64,000 bases of DNA. It comes from Vandammella animalimorsus (lineage in GTDB: Bacteria; Pseudomonadota; Gammaproteobacteria; Burkholderiales; Burkholderiaceae_C). Each line of letters starts with the position of its first letter. Position 1 is the stretch's first letter. The stretch is taken from the NCBI RefSeq assembly GCF_002285285.1, contig NZ_NSJF01000004.1:124001-188000 (forward strand). The letters are read 5' to 3'. The notes beneath the pieces are model-generated. The model was given only the letters and a program-made list of their open reading frames with translations, was not told where the DNA came from and made no database searches. Made by a program: the position numbers and the translations under genes. Of this stretch, positions 54,862 to 64,000 are shown in pieces.

Positions 54862-56889
54862 TCAGCCCGCAGGGGCCAGCAGCAGGCGGTGGATGCGCTG
54901 CACGTAGGCGGCCGGGTCGTCTGGCAGGCCGCCTTCGGCCAGCAGGGCCTGGTCGAACAGCACGTGCGCCAGGTCTTCGAAGTCGCCGCCTTCGGCCTGG
55001 GCGTCCTGCGCAGCCTGCAGGCGCTGCACCAGCGCGTGGCTGGGGTTGACTTCCAGCACCGGCAGGGTCTCGGGCAGGGCCTGGCCGGCCTGCTTGAGCA
55101 GGCGCGCGAACTGGTTGCTGATCTGGCCGTCCTGCACGACCAGGCAGGCGGGCGAATCGACCAGGCGGGTGGTCACGCGCACGTCTTCGGCCTTGCCCTT
55201 GAGCACGGTCTTGAGACGCTCGACCAGGGGCTGGTACTGCTCGGCCGCGGCCTGGGCGGCCTGGCGTTCGGCTTCGTCCTGCAGCTCGCCCAGATCCACC
55301 GCGCCTTTGGCAATGGATTGCAGCGGCGTGCCGTCGAACTCGTGCACAAAGCCCATGGCCCATTCGTCCACGCGGTCGGTCATGAACAGCACTTCAATGC
55401 CTTTTTTGCGGAACAGCTCCAGCTGCGGGCTGCTCTTGGCGGCGGCCAGGCTGTCGGCGGTGATGTAGTAGATGGCCTTTTGCCCGTCCTTCATGCGCGC
55501 CTTGTAGTCGGCCAGGCCGACGCTGGGGCTGTCGCTGTGGGTCGAGGCGTAGCGCAGCAGGCGGGCAATGCGTTCGCGGTGCGCGAAGTCTTCGCCCAGG
55601 CCCTCCTTGAGCACGGCGCCAAACTGGGCGTAAAAGCGCGCGTATTTGCCTTCGCCCTGGGGCTGGGCAGCATCGGCGGCCGGGGCGTTCTTATCGACCA
55701 CGTCGGTCACGTCGCCGGCCTGCTCGGCCTGATCGGCGGCGGGCTGCGCGGGCGCTGCGGCTGCATCCTCCTCGGCCAGGCTTTCGAGCATGCCCAGCAC
55801 GCGGCGCGTGTTGCCGTCGCGGATGGCGCGCACGTCGCGGCTTTCCTGCAGGATTTCACGGCTGACGTTCAGCGGCAGATCGGCCGCGTCGATCACGCCG
55901 CTGACAAAGCGCAGGTAAGAGGGCAGCAGCGCATCGGCCTCGTTCATGATGAAGACGCGCTTGACGTAGAGCTTCAGGCCGGCCTGCTTGTCGCGGTTCC
56001 ACAGGTCGTGCGGGGCCTTGGCCGGCAGGTACAGCAGCTGGGTGTATTCGGTCGCGCCTTCAACCTTGTTGTGGCTCCAGGCCAGCGGCGCCTCGAAGTC
56101 GTGGCTGAGGTTTTTGTAGAACTCGATGTACTGCTCGGCGCTGATGTCCTTCTTGGGCCGCGCCCACAGCGCGCTGGCCTGGTTGACGGTCTCCCATTCG
56201 CCGGTCTTGACCATGGCGCCGGGCTGGCCTTCCTGCTCGGCCTCCTGCCATTGCTCCTGCTGCATTTGCACGGGCAGGCTGATGTGGTCGGAGTATTTGT
56301 TGATGAGCGAGCGCAGCTTCCAGCCGTTGAGGAACTCGCTGGCGCTGTCGCGCAGGTGCAAGGTGATGCTGGTGCCGCGCTGGGCGCGCTCGATGGTCTC
56401 GACCTCGAAATCGCCCGTGCCCTGGCTGCTCCAGCGCACGCCCTCGCTGGCGGGCAGGCCGGCGCGGCGCGTTTGCACCACCACCTGCTCGGCCACGATG
56501 AAGGCCGAGTAAAAGCCCACGCCAAACTGGCCGATGAGCTGCGCGTCGGCCTGCGCATCGCCGCTGAGGCGGCTGGCAAAGTCGCGCGTGCCGCTCTTGG
56601 CGATGGTGCCCAGGTTGTCGATGGCCTCCTGCAGGCTCATGCCGATGCCGTTGTCCTCGATGGTCAGGGTCTTGGCCTGCTCATCGAAGTGGATGCGCAC
56701 GCGCAGCTCGGCGTCGCCCTCGTACAGCGCGCTGTCGTTCAGCGCCTCAAAGCGCAGCTTGTCGCAGGCATCGGCGGCGTTGGAGATCAGCTCGCGCAGG
56801 AAGATTTCAGGGTTCGAGTACAGCGAGTGCGTCACCAGGTGCAGCACCTGGGCCACCTCGGCCTGGAAAGCATGTTTTTTCGTGCTCAT
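54862..56889 (-). CDS. htpG: Molecular chaperone HtpG (Hsp90)
   Basis: HtpG (675 aa) is the bacterial Hsp90. The GHKL ATPase site is visible in [23 protein letters not shown] and [14 protein letters not shown]. The middle domain includes [14 protein letters not shown], and the C-terminal dimerisation domain follows [17 protein letters not shown] Glu/Ala-rich insertion near residue 385 (about 45 residues, with [16 protein letters not shown]) is longer than in E. coli. The ATG at 56889 gives [13 protein letters not shown] sigma-32-like promoter lies 75-105 bases upstream. Confidence 0.96.
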   Translation of the reverse strand: MSTKKHAFQAEVAQVLHLVTHSLYSNPEIFLRELISNAADACDKLRFEALNDSALYEGDAELRVRIHFDEQAKTLTIEDNGIGMSLQEAIDNLGTIAKSGTRDFASRLSGDAQADAQLIGQFGVGFYSAFIVAEQVVVQTRRAGLPASEGVRWSSQGTGDFEVETIERAQRGTSITLHLRDSASEFLNGWKLRSLINKYSDHISLPVQMQQEQWQEAEQEGQPGAMVKTGEWETVNQASALWARPKKDISAEQYIEFYKNLSHDFEAPLAWSHNKVEGATEYTQLLYLPAKAPHDLWNRDKQAGLKLYVKRVFIMNEADALLPSYLRFVSGVIDAADLPLNVSREILQESRDVRAIRDGNTRRVLGMLESLAEEDAAAAPAQPAADQAEQAGDVTDVVDKNAPAADAAQPQGEGKYARFYAQFGAVLKEGLGEDFAHRERIARLLRYASTHSDSPSVGLADYKARMKDGQKAIYYITADSLAAAKSSPQLELFRKKGIEVLFMTDRVDEWAMGFVHEFDGTPLQSIAKGAVDLGELQDEAERQAAQAAAEQYQPLVERLKTVLKGKAEDVRVTTRLVDSPACLVVQDGQISNQFARLLKQAGQALPETLPVLEVNPSHALVQRLQAAQDAQAEGGDFEDLAHVLFDQALLAEGGLPDDPAAYVQRIHRLLLAPAG

Positions 56890-56964
56890 GGCGTCACAAG
56901 GAATCGATGGGGGAAGAAATGGGGAAATGGGCGGCAGCGCGCAGCGCACGCCACGACCGTGGCC

Positions 56965-56992
56965 ATCTGAGGCCAAGCGCAGGCTTTTCAAG
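56965..56992 (-). promoter_or_regulatory. Candidate sigma-32 (heat-shock) promoter for htpG
   Basis: On the minus strand CTTGAAA (56986-56992) and CCTCAGAT (56965-56972) are 13 bases apart. The first matches the sigma-32 -35 consensus exactly and the second partly matches CCCCATNT. The position, 76 bases before the htpG ATG, fits. Confidence 0.55.
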
Positions 56993-57145
56993 GCGGGAGC
57001 CAGGCCCGGTGACACCAGGGCCAATTCAAAGACCTTGATGCCAGCACAAGACAATTGTTTGAATTTGTATCGCCAGCGCAGGGCTGCGCCACTAGAATGC
57101 CCAGCACGAGCATGAGAGCAATCCCGCACCCAAGGAGGAACATCT

Positions 57146-57535
57146 ATGTCAAAAACACCATCGCATCGCCTGACCCGCTCGGCCGCCGGCCTGTTGCTGG
57201 GCACGCTGCTGTGCGCAGCCTGGAGCCAGCCCGCGCTGGCGCGCACGCCTTCGGACAGCCAGCTGCAGGCCAACGCGCTGCAGCGCTGCGACGCCCACAC
57301 CGACCCGCGCTTTTGCGAGGCGCGCGTGCGCGGCGGCAACGGTGTGCGCATCACCGGCAGCGTGCGTGGCGGCGGCCTGTTCCGTGAAAACCTGCTCGGC
57401 GCGGCCATGGCGCAGCGCGGCAAGCCGGTGCTGATGACCTGGCAACAGCGCGGCGTGCTGACCACCTACGAGCGCATGCCCGCCCCGCCCAGCAGCCAGC
57501 ACTACACGCGCGACCCGCAGCGCTGGTACAACTGA
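57146..57535 (+). CDS. Small secreted protein, unknown function
   Basis: This 129-residue protein has a strong AAGGAGG site and a signal peptide ending PALA at residue 32. The mature part has two cysteines ([17 protein letters not shown]) that may form a disulfide, then a Gly-rich segment and a C-terminal tail rich in Pro and aromatic residues. I do not recognise the family. It diverges from htpG and lies upstream of the hydroxylase gene, 154 bases away. Confidence 0.72.
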   Translation: MSKTPSHRLTRSAAGLLLGTLLCAAWSQPALARTPSDSQLQANALQRCDAHTDPRFCEARVRGGNGVRITGSVRGGGLFRENLLGAAMAQRGKPVLMTWQQRGVLTTYERMPAPPSSQHYTRDPQRWYN

Positions 57536-57689
57536 GCGCAGCCGCTCTGCGGCGCACCCGGCCCCTGGCCTGCCTGCACCCCCTGCACGGCGGCCCGGGG
57601 CTTTTGCATGGCCGCCGCGCCGCTATCATGCGCAGCGGCCCGCGCTGGCCGCACGCTCAAGCATTCTGTTCTCACACCCGCACTTGCCC

Positions 57690-58859
57690 ATGCACGTTGA
57701 CATTGCCATCGTAGGGGCCGGCCCGGTGGGCCTGGCATTCGCCCAATCCATGCAAGGCAGCGGCCTGCGCCTGGCCGTGCTCGACCGCCAGCCGCTGACG
57801 GCCCTGGCCGAGCCGGCCTTCGATGGCCGCGAGATCGCCCTGACCCACGCCTCGCAGCGCATCCTGCAGGATCTGGGCGCCTGGCAGCGCATCGACCCGG
57901 CGCAGATCAGCGCCCTGCGCGATGCCCAGGTGTTCAACGGCCCATCGCTGTTTGCGCTGCGCATCGACGCGCAGGTCGCGGGCGTGGCGCAGCTGGGCTA
58001 TTTCGTGCCCAACCACCTGATCCGCAAGGCCTTGTTCGAGGCCGTGCAGGCGCGCAGCGAGGTGCAGCTCATCGGCGGCGTGGGCGTCAGCGGCCTGCAC
58101 TGCGGGGCCGAGCGCCACACACTGCAGCTCGACGATGGCCGCAGCCTGACGGCGCGCCTGGTGGTGGCCGCTGACAGCCGCTTTTCGCAAACCCGCCGCA
58201 TGATGGGCATTGCCGCGGCCACGCACGATTTCGCGCGCACCATGATGGTGTGCCGCTTCAGCCACGAGCTGCCGCACCAGCACGTGGCCTGGCAATGGTT
58301 CGACCAGGGCCAGACGCTGGCGCTGCTGCCGCTCAACGGCCAGCGCAGCAATGTGGTGCTCACGCTCAAGCCCGAGGCCATGCAGGCCGAGCTGGCGCTG
58401 GACGATGCAGCCTTCTCCGCCAGCATCACGCGGCGCTTTGCGCACCGCCTGGGCGCAATGCACAAGGAGGGCGAGCCCCACACCTACCCGCTGGTGGGCG
58501 TGTACGCGCAGCGCTTCGTGGCGCCGCGTTTTGCGCTGATTGGCGATGCGGCCGTGGGCATGCACCCCATCACCGCGCACGGCTTCAACTTCGGCCTGCA
58601 AAGCCAGCAGCGCCTGGCCGAGCAGCTGTGGCTGGCCAAGCGCCGCAACCGCGATCTGGCCGATCAGGAGTTTCTGCAGGCCTACGAGCGCCGCCACCTG
58701 GCCGCCACCTGGCCGCTGTACCAGGCCACCAATGCCATCGCCCGGCTCTACACCAACGATGCCGCACCGGCCCAGTGGCTGCGCGGCGGCGCGCTGCGCA
58801 TGGCCCAGGCCGTGCAGCCATTTCGCAAGGCCCTGGCGCGGCACCTGACGCAGACCTGA
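57690..58859 (+). CDS. UbiH/UbiM-like FAD hydroxylase (ubiquinone biosynthesis)
   Basis: This 389-residue flavoprotein hydroxylase belongs to the UbiH/UbiF/UbiM group that hydroxylates the ubiquinone ring. The FAD fold is IAIVGAGPVGLAFAQSM at the N terminus. The second flavin motif is FALIGDAAVGMHPITAHGFNFGLQSQ near residue 285; HGFN is characteristic of ubiquinone hydroxylases. The DGREIALTHASQRIL block near residue 45 is also typical. UbiM, a C5 hydroxylase, is the closest match I recall, but UbiH cannot be excluded. The ATG at 57690 is preferred over a TTG two codons earlier. Confidence 0.82.
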   Translation: MHVDIAIVGAGPVGLAFAQSMQGSGLRLAVLDRQPLTALAEPAFDGREIALTHASQRILQDLGAWQRIDPAQISALRDAQVFNGPSLFALRIDAQVAGVAQLGYFVPNHLIRKALFEAVQARSEVQLIGGVGVSGLHCGAERHTLQLDDGRSLTARLVVAADSRFSQTRRMMGIAAATHDFARTMMVCRFSHELPHQHVAWQWFDQGQTLALLPLNGQRSNVVLTLKPEAMQAELALDDAAFSASITRRFAHRLGAMHKEGEPHTYPLVGVYAQRFVAPRFALIGDAAVGMHPITAHGFNFGLQSQQRLAEQLWLAKRRNRDLADQEFLQAYERRHLAATWPLYQATNAIARLYTNDAAPAQWLRGGALRMAQAVQPFRKALARHLTQT

Positions 58860-58889
58860 ACGGCCTGTTGGAAGGCCTGTTGGGGCATT

Positions 58890-59759
58890 TCAGCGCGCCA
58901 TCACGCGGCGGATAGCAAAGGAGCTGCCATCGACCACGGCCACCAGCAGCAGCATGGCCAGCAGCACGGTGCCGGTCTCGCGCATGTGAAACAGCCCCAG
59001 GTGGTAGCTGAGCATCTGCCCCAGGCCGCCCGCGCCGACGATGCCCAGCACGGTAGCGGCGCGGATGTTGTTCTCCCAGCGGTACAGGGTGTAGGACAGC
59101 AGCTGCGGCGCGATCTGCGGCCAGGTCGCCCAGGCGAAGGTCTGCAGCGCGCCCGCGCCGCGCAGGCGCAAGGCCTGCGCCACTTCCGGGGCGGCGCTCT
59201 CCAGGCTTTGCGCAAACAGCCGCCCGAGCACGCCGCTGGTGTGCAGTGCCAGCGCCAGCGTGCCGGCCATGGGCCCCAGGCCGGCGGCGATGAGCAGCAG
59301 CACGGCCCAGATCAGCTCGGGCACGGCGCGCAATAGGTTCAAGATGGCAAGCGCCAGGCCGCGCAAGGCCGTGCGCCACGCACGCTGGCGGTGCGCCTGC
59401 ATGGGCGCAGCGCTGGCGAGCAAGGCCAGCGCCAGACCGCCCACTGCGGCCAGGGCCGTGCCCAAGAGGGACATGGCCAACGTCTCCAGCGCCGCGCGCG
59501 CCGTGGCCTGCAAAAAGCCCGGCCCAGTCTCGGGCGGGAAGAAGCCGCGCACGAATTGCGCCATCGCGCCCAGGCCCTGCGCCGAAAACAGATCGCGCCA
59601 CTGCAAGTCCAACGTCACAAAGCTGGCCACGACCAGGGCCGCCAGGGCCAGCAGCGCCAGGATCGTCCATAGGCTGCGCCGCGGCCGGGGCGGCAGCGGC
59701 AGCTCGACGCCAGTCTGGCCCGGCGCGGCTGCGTCATGCGGTCTGGATGCAAAGCCCAT
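58890..59759 (-). CDS. phnE: Phosphonate-type ABC transporter permease (second PhnE)
   Basis: This 289-residue inner-membrane permease has about six helices and the PhnE signature LNLLRAVPELIWAVLLL and then GPMAGTLALALHTSGVLGRLFAQSLES, containing the EAA loop. The C-terminal SSFAIRRVM ending is typical. It is the last gene of phnD-phnC-phnE-phnE and starts 14 bases after the first permease gene. The two permeases probably form a heterodimer. Confidence 0.9.
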   Translation of the reverse strand: MGFASRPHDAAAPGQTGVELPLPPRPRRSLWTILALLALAALVVASFVTLDLQWRDLFSAQGLGAMAQFVRGFFPPETGPGFLQATARAALETLAMSLLGTALAAVGGLALALLASAAPMQAHRQRAWRTALRGLALAILNLLRAVPELIWAVLLLIAAGLGPMAGTLALALHTSGVLGRLFAQSLESAAPEVAQALRLRGAGALQTFAWATWPQIAPQLLSYTLYRWENNIRAATVLGIVGAGGLGQMLSYHLGLFHMRETGTVLLAMLLLVAVVDGSSFAIRRVMAR

Positions 59760-59773
59760 GCGCCTGCCTCGAT

Positions 59774-60670
59774 TCAAGCCAGCCGCCGGCGCAGCCAGGC
59801 GCTCAGGCCGTCGCTGAGCCAGACCAGCCCAATGAACACCAACAGCGTGGCGCTGACCTCGTTGCCGGCAAACATCTTGGCGGCGCTGTCGAGCAACTGG
59901 CCCAGGCCCCCGGCGCCGACAAAGCCCAGCACCACGGACGAGCGCACGGCGCACTCCCAGCGGTAGACGGTGTAGCCGGCCAGCTCCTGCGCGCATTGCG
60001 GCAGCGTGCCGCAGAAAAACGCCTGCAGACGCCCGCAGCCGGCGCGCAGCAGCGCCTGGGTCGGGGCCGGATCGGCGCTTTCCAGGATTTCCGCATAGAC
60101 CTTGCCCAGCATGCCGCCGTAGGCAATGGCGATGGCCAGCACGCCGGCCGTAGGCCCCAGCCCGGTCACGCGCACCAGCAGCAAGGCATAGACCAGCTCG
60201 GGGATGGAGCGCAGGGCCACCAGCAGCCAGCGCAGCAGCTGGCGCAGCAACCGCGGCAGCGCGGCCATGCGGCCCGCGCCCTCGCTGGCGCTGATGGACA
60301 GGCTGGCGCTGGCCATCAGCGCCAGCGGCGCGCCGATGAGCCAGGCCAGCGCCAGGCCCGCCGTGGCGATGGCGATGGTGCGCCAGGCCTCCTTGGCCAG
60401 CAGCCAGACAAACGCCCAATCGTGGCGCGGCGGCACGAAGCTGGCCAAAAAGCTGGCCGTGGCCTGCAGGCTGTGCGCATCCAGCATCTGCCAGGGTCGA
60501 AATTCCGTCAGCCGCAGCACGGGCCAGAGCACGGCCAGCGCCAGCAGCAGCGCAGCCCAGCGCCGCAGCCAGGCCGGGTCGCGCCCGGCATCGGCAGCTG
60601 CCGGGGATGCGCCACGGGGCGCGGCCTGGGCAGCGCGGGCCGTGCGGGCAGTGTGGGCCTGCTCAGTCAT
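59774..60670 (-). CDS. phnE: Phosphonate-type ABC transporter permease (first PhnE)
   Basis: This 298-residue permease parallels its neighbour: ALRSIPELVYALLLVRVTGLGPTAGVLAIAIAYGGMLGKVYAEILESADPAP carries the EAA loop. An N-terminal cytoplasmic stretch of about 40 residues precedes the first helix. The start at 60670 lies 16 bases after the phnC stop. The pair shares the fold but differs clearly in sequence, so this is an old duplication. Confidence 0.9.
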   Translation of the reverse strand: MTEQAHTARTARAAQAAPRGASPAAADAGRDPAWLRRWAALLLALAVLWPVLRLTEFRPWQMLDAHSLQATASFLASFVPPRHDWAFVWLLAKEAWRTIAIATAGLALAWLIGAPLALMASASLSISASEGAGRMAALPRLLRQLLRWLLVALRSIPELVYALLLVRVTGLGPTAGVLAIAIAYGGMLGKVYAEILESADPAPTQALLRAGCGRLQAFFCGTLPQCAQELAGYTVYRWECAVRSSVVLGFVGAGGLGQLLDSAAKMFAGNEVSATLLVFIGLVWLSDGLSAWLRRRLA

Positions 60671-60686
60671 CACGGGCTTTGCTGGC

Positions 60687-61601
60687 TCAACCACAGGGCG
60701 CAGGGCCGGCCCAGACGGATGCGGGCGAGGGCGCGGCTTGGGCCTGTACGGCGGCCTGCACATCGGCCGGGGCATCGTCCAGCGCCGTGCTGCCATAGAG
60801 TTGCAGCAGCAGCGCATCGCTCAGGCCGCTGCCTGGGCCATCGTAGGCAATGGCCCCGTCCTTGAGGGCCAACACGCGCGCAAAGCGCCGCGCCGCGTCC
60901 ACCTGGTGCAGGCTGCACAGCAGCGTATTGCCGCGCTGGCGGGCCGTCTGCCGCAGCACCTGCATGACCTGCTGCGCGCGGCTGGGGTCAAGCGCGGAGA
61001 GCGGCTCATCGACCAGCCAGCAGCGCGCCTGCGATGCCAGCAGCCGCGCCAGCCCGACGCGCTGGCGCTCGCCGCCGGAGAGCCGGTCCACGCGCTGCCA
61101 GAGCTTGTCGGGCAGATCCAACGCCAGCAGCGCCTGCTGCGCCCATTGCGCATCGGCCCGGCGCGGGTGCCACAGCGTGCGCAAGCTGGCCACCAGCCCC
61201 ATGTGCGGCAGGCGCCCGGCCAGCACCGCTGCAACCACCCGCTGGCGCGGCGGTAGCGGCGGCACCTGGGGGGCATAAAACATCTCGCGCCGCAGCCGCT
61301 GGCGCTGGCTGCGCGGCAGCTGCCAGGGGTCTTGCCCATGCCAGTGCAGCGCACCGGCCTGCAGTGGCCAAGCCCCTGCCAGCGCCAGCATCAGCGTGCT
61401 CTTGCCCGAGCCGCTGGCGCCAATCAGGGCCACCTGCTCGCCAGGCGCGATCTGCAGCCGCAGGCCGCACAGCAAGGGCTGGGCCGCGCCAGCGGGCGCA
61501 ATGCTGGCATCGCGCAAGGCCAGGGCCAGGGCCGGGGCCTGTGCCTGTGCTGCTGGTGCCTGTGGGGCGGCGGTCATGGCAGCGGCAGTGGCGTCGTGCA
61601 C
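60687..61601 (-). CDS. phnC: Phosphonate-type ABC transporter ATP-binding protein PhnC
   Basis: This 304-residue ATPase has Walker A GASGSGKSTL near residue 60, the signature LSGGERQRVGLARLLAS and Walker B CWLVDEPLSALDPS. Ala/Pro-rich extensions at both ends (about 25 and 30 residues) are unusual. The start is a GTG at 61601 just after the phnD stop, with an ATG at 61577 as alternative. With phnD and two permeases it forms a complete importer for a phosphonate or similar oxyanion. Confidence 0.9.
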   Translation of the reverse strand: MHDATAAAMTAAPQAPAAQAQAPALALALRDASIAPAGAAQPLLCGLRLQIAPGEQVALIGASGSGKSTLMLALAGAWPLQAGALHWHGQDPWQLPRSQRQRLRREMFYAPQVPPLPPRQRVVAAVLAGRLPHMGLVASLRTLWHPRRADAQWAQQALLALDLPDKLWQRVDRLSGGERQRVGLARLLASQARCWLVDEPLSALDPSRAQQVMQVLRQTARQRGNTLLCSLHQVDAARRFARVLALKDGAIAYDGPGSGLSDALLLQLYGSTALDDAPADVQAAVQAQAAPSPASVWAGPAPCG

Positions 61602-61604
61602 AGC

Positions 61605-62555
61605 TCAGCGCAGCAGGCCGGCGCTTTGCGCTGCGGCGCGGATGCCGTCGTAATTGGCCGCCTCGGTGGGGATGAAGCGCGTGGCGCGCTGCAGCTGCAA
61701 GATGGCCTTGCCCGCCGGCTCGGCCGCATCGAGCTTGAGAAAGGCCTGGCGGATTTTTTCCTGCAGCTCGGCCGGCATTTCGGCGTGCACCGTCCAGTTG
61801 TAGTCGTGGTAGGCGGGCGTGGTGTAGAGGACGCGCACCTGTTTGGCATCGACCCGGCCCTCGGCCACGAATTTCTCCCACACCGAGATGTTCAGCGCCC
61901 CGGCATCGACCTTGCCGCTGGCCACGGCGGCGATGGTGGCGTCGTGCGCGCCGGAGAAGCTCACGCGCTTGAGATCGGCATCGGGGTTGATGCCCTGCGC
62001 CAGCAGGTAGTGGCGCGGCATCAGATGGCCGGAGGTGGAGCTTTGCGAGCCAAAGGCCAGCGTGCGGCCCTTGAGATCGGCCAGCGACTCGATGCCGCTG
62101 CCCGCGCGCGTGATGAACACCGAGCGGAACTGCGCGTCCTCCTGGCGCTGCACCAGCGGCACGGCCTTGCCCTGCGAGCGCTGCTGCGCTTGCACGAAGG
62201 TAAAGCCGCCAAACCAGGCCAGATCCACCTTGCGATTGGCCAGGGTCTCCACGGCGGCGGCGTAATCGGTCACCGGCGTCCACTGCACCGCCATGCCCAG
62301 CTCCTGCTGCAGGTATTGGCCCAGGGGCTCGAACTTGCGCGCCAGCTCGGTGGGCGACTCGTCGGGAATGGCCGTCACGCGCAACACCTGCTGCGCATGT
62401 GCGCCCACTGCCGCCAAGCCCAGCACGGCCGCCAGGCCCAGGCCACGCACCCAGCCACCCAGCGCACGACTGGCGCGACGCGCCAGGCCGGCACGGGTTG
62501 CGGAAAAGTGAAAAACAGACCCAGACGCAGCTGGGTTTGGCGCTTGCTCAGCCAT
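61605..62555 (-). CDS. phnD: Phosphonate-type ABC transporter substrate-binding protein PhnD
   Basis: PhnD (316 aa) is the periplasmic receptor. A long N-terminal region with Arg pairs and a hydrophobic helix ends at AHAQ near residue 55, giving an export signal. The mature protein has VTAIPDESPTELARKFEPL, the KVDLAWFGGFTF motif and the anion-binding GSQSSTSGHLMPRHYL loop. The ATG at 62555 follows AAGGGGTG. It heads the operon. No C-P lyase or phosphonatase gene is nearby, so substrate breakdown would be encoded elsewhere. Confidence 0.9.
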   Translation of the reverse strand: MAEQAPNPAASGSVFHFSATRAGLARRASRALGGWVRGLGLAAVLGLAAVGAHAQQVLRVTAIPDESPTELARKFEPLGQYLQQELGMAVQWTPVTDYAAAVETLANRKVDLAWFGGFTFVQAQQRSQGKAVPLVQRQEDAQFRSVFITRAGSGIESLADLKGRTLAFGSQSSTSGHLMPRHYLLAQGINPDADLKRVSFSGAHDATIAAVASGKVDAGALNISVWEKFVAEGRVDAKQVRVLYTTPAYHDYNWTVHAEMPAELQEKIRQAFLKLDAAEPAGKAILQLQRATRFIPTEAANYDGIRAAAQSAGLLR

Positions 62556-62784
62556 CTGCACACCCCTTCAAAAATGGCAAGACAAGGCCGACACGAAACC
62601 ACGCGGCGATTCGTGCAGCCCCTCCGAAAGGGCGCGATTGTAGCTGCGCCCTTTCGGCGCTTTGGCGCCTTCCACAGGGGCTGTGGCTGTGCGCTGGCCT
62701 GCGGGTTTTCGGCATTGGCAGCGCAGCACAGACGGCGGCATGGTGGCAGCCTTGCCGTATGAAACCCACAGAGAAATCCTGCCC

Positions 62785-63687
62785 ATGCCCTACTACCTTT
62801 TGCTGTCACTGGCCGCCGTGTTCTGGGGCGGCAACTACGTCGTGGGCCGGGTGCTGGTGGCGGGCATCGACCCCATGCTGCTCTCGGCCCTGCGCTGGGC
62901 TGGCACGGCGCTGCTGCTCAGCCTGGTGTTCGGGCGGCGCGTGCTGGCCGAGTGGCCGCGCAGCGCCAGCGATTGGGGGCGTCTGGCCTTTCTGGCGGCG
63001 CTGGGGCAGATCGCCTTTCCGGTCACGCTGTACCTGGCCTTGCAGACTGTGACCTCCGTGCGCAGCGCCATCTACATGGCCGCCTCGCCCTGCATCGTGA
63101 TGCTGCTGGGCCGGCTGTTCTTCGGCGATGCGTTGCGCCCGCGCGCGCTGCTGGGCATTGCCGTGAGCACGCTGGGCGTGCTGCTGATTCTCTCCAAAGG
63201 CCATCTGCCCAGCCTGCTGGCGCAAGGGGCGCTGGCGCGCGGCGACCTGTGGGCCATGGCGGCGGTGCTGAGCTGGGCGGTGTACTGCACCTTTTTGCGC
63301 ATCCGGCCCAAGGCGCTGTCCAGCGAGAGCTTCGTCACCCTCTCATCCTGGCTGGGGGCGCTGGCGCTGCTGCCCGCCGCCTGGCCGGCGCTGCTGGCGG
63401 CCTGGCAGCCCGGCGGCGGCTGGCCCTGGGGCGCGGCGCAGGCGCTGGGCCTGGCCTATCTGGTGATCTTCCCCTCCTGGCTGGCCTATGTGTTCTGGAG
63501 CCGGGGCGTGGCCGCCGTGGGCGCAGCGCGCGCCGACGTGTTCACGCACCTCATCCCCCTGAGCGGCGGGCTGATGGGCATCGCCCTCCTGAACGAGCCC
63601 TTCATGCACTACCACCTGGCCGCCGCACTGTGCATTCTGGCCGGGCTCGCACTGTGCCAATGGGACAAGGCAAGGCACACGCCTTGA
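62785..63687 (+). CDS. EamA-family (DMT superfamily) transporter
   Basis: This 300-residue protein has ten predicted helices in two EamA repeats. The first repeat opens LLLSLAAVFWGGNYVVGRVL, and the second begins near residue 150 with LWAMAAVLSWAVYCTFLRIR. Such transporters usually export metabolites such as amino acids; the substrate is unknown. The ATG at 62785 was chosen because upstream codons do not fit a membrane protein start. It diverges from phnD. Confidence 0.88.
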   Translation: MPYYLLLSLAAVFWGGNYVVGRVLVAGIDPMLLSALRWAGTALLLSLVFGRRVLAEWPRSASDWGRLAFLAALGQIAFPVTLYLALQTVTSVRSAIYMAASPCIVMLLGRLFFGDALRPRALLGIAVSTLGVLLILSKGHLPSLLAQGALARGDLWAMAAVLSWAVYCTFLRIRPKALSSESFVTLSSWLGALALLPAAWPALLAAWQPGGGWPWGAAQALGLAYLVIFPSWLAYVFWSRGVAAVGAARADVFTHLIPLSGGLMGIALLNEPFMHYHLAAALCILAGLALCQWDKARHTP

Positions 63688-63794
63688 AAGCCAGCCAGGC
63701 AGCCATCGCAGCGATGGCCCGCCGGACAGAGCCCCCCCCTTCTGCCTGTGCCGGCGCTGGGCCTGCGCACCGACCCAAAACACCCAAAGCAAAA

Positions 63795-63820
63795 GGCCCG
63801 CAGGGCTTGCCATGCGGGCC
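63795..63820 (-). terminator. Intrinsic terminator for the gene at the right edge
   Basis: The stem GGCCCGCA/TGCGGGCC is followed on the minus strand by TTTT and lies about 25 bases after the stop of the partial gene. Confidence 0.75.
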
Positions 63821-63844
63821 TGTGCAAGCAACCAGAATCGACAC

Positions 63845-64000
63845 TCAGTGCGAGACGATGTCGATCATCCCGCCGCCGGCCGCGCCCTGCTCGGCCGCCG
63901 CGCTGGCCGTGGCTGGCAATGCGGCGGCGGCGGCCACCTCGTCCTCGGACAGCGGCGTGGGCTGGCGCACCAGGGCGTGCTGCAACACCTGATCGAACCA
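63845..64000 (-). CDS. Partial gene, C-terminal 51 residues only
   Basis: An open frame enters from the right edge and ends at TGA (63845-63847). The visible tail starts WFDQVLQHALVRQ, continues with an Ala-rich stretch and ends GGGMIDIVSH. It is followed by a terminator, which supports a real gene end. The fragment is too short and biased for me to name the family. Confidence 0.55.
   Translation of the reverse strand, partial: WFDQVLQHALVRQPTPLSEDEVAAAAALPATASAAAEQGAAGGGMIDIVSH

Overview
The window is a high-G+C stretch of chromosome from a beta-proteobacterium, most likely Burkholderiales, family Comamonadaceae. I infer this from a Bug-type extracytoplasmic receptor without its permease, a pilBCD cluster, the trpE-aroQ overlap, the tig-clpP-clpX order, the hpnDE pair, a long-form Sua5, tandem DUF5666 proteins and an acetate permease/acetyl-CoA synthetase operon. 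The genus cannot be fixed from sequence alone. Most of the window is housekeeping DNA. The main accessory island is a type II-C CRISPR-Cas9 locus at about 23.4-30.7 kb.

Layout. 0-5.2 kb: Bug solute-binding protein, then pilB-pilC-pilD (type IV pilus) on the minus strand. 5.5-9.3 kb: M23 peptidase, rimI, a degenerate uracil-DNA-glycosylase-like protein, and corA behind a leader with a 7-codon upstream ORF and a 12-bp stem. 9.3-16.7 kb: SGNH-like lipoprotein, sua5, purK, purE, a thioredoxin-TPR protein, an FAD monooxygenase and coaE. 16.7-23.1 kb: aspS, fmdB, minCDE, comF and a degenerate BioC-like methyltransferase. 23.4-30.7 kb: tracrRNA (minus), cas9-cas1-cas2 (plus), and a CRISPR array of 34 full repeats plus one truncated repeat. 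30.7-31.4 kb: higA with a decayed higB. 31.4-35.3 kb: DUF72 protein, a small membrane protein, a pteridine-reductase-like SDR, a MidA-type methyltransferase and tRNA-Cys. 35.3-39.1 kb: tig-clpP-clpX and tRNA-Leu. 39.3-44.2 kb: two DUF5666 proteins and the DUF485-actP-acs operon. 44.4-51.7 kb: trpE, chorismate mutase, sbcD and sbcC. 52.3-56.9 kb: hpnE, hpnD and htpG. 57.1-64 kb: small secreted protein, UbiH/UbiM-like hydroxylase, phosphonate-type ABC transporter (phnD-phnC-phnE-phnE), EamA transporter and a partial gene at the right edge.

The CRISPR locus looks complete and is organised like other II-C systems. The protein genes run rightwards. The anti-repeat upstream of cas9 and the promoter-like end of the repeats (TAAAAT) both indicate that tracrRNA and crRNAs are made from the opposite strand. 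One spacer is an 85-nt outlier made of 8.3 copies of a 9-mer. Two other spacers differ at only 3 of 29 positions, which suggests repeated sampling of one variable target.

Several dispersed non-coding repeats occupy the gaps: three copies of a 120-170 bp MITE-like family, a 208-bp element with perfect 11-bp inverted ends, and two 76-bp direct repeats that flank hpnDE. These, the corA leader and the decayed higBA locus are the other places worth a second look.
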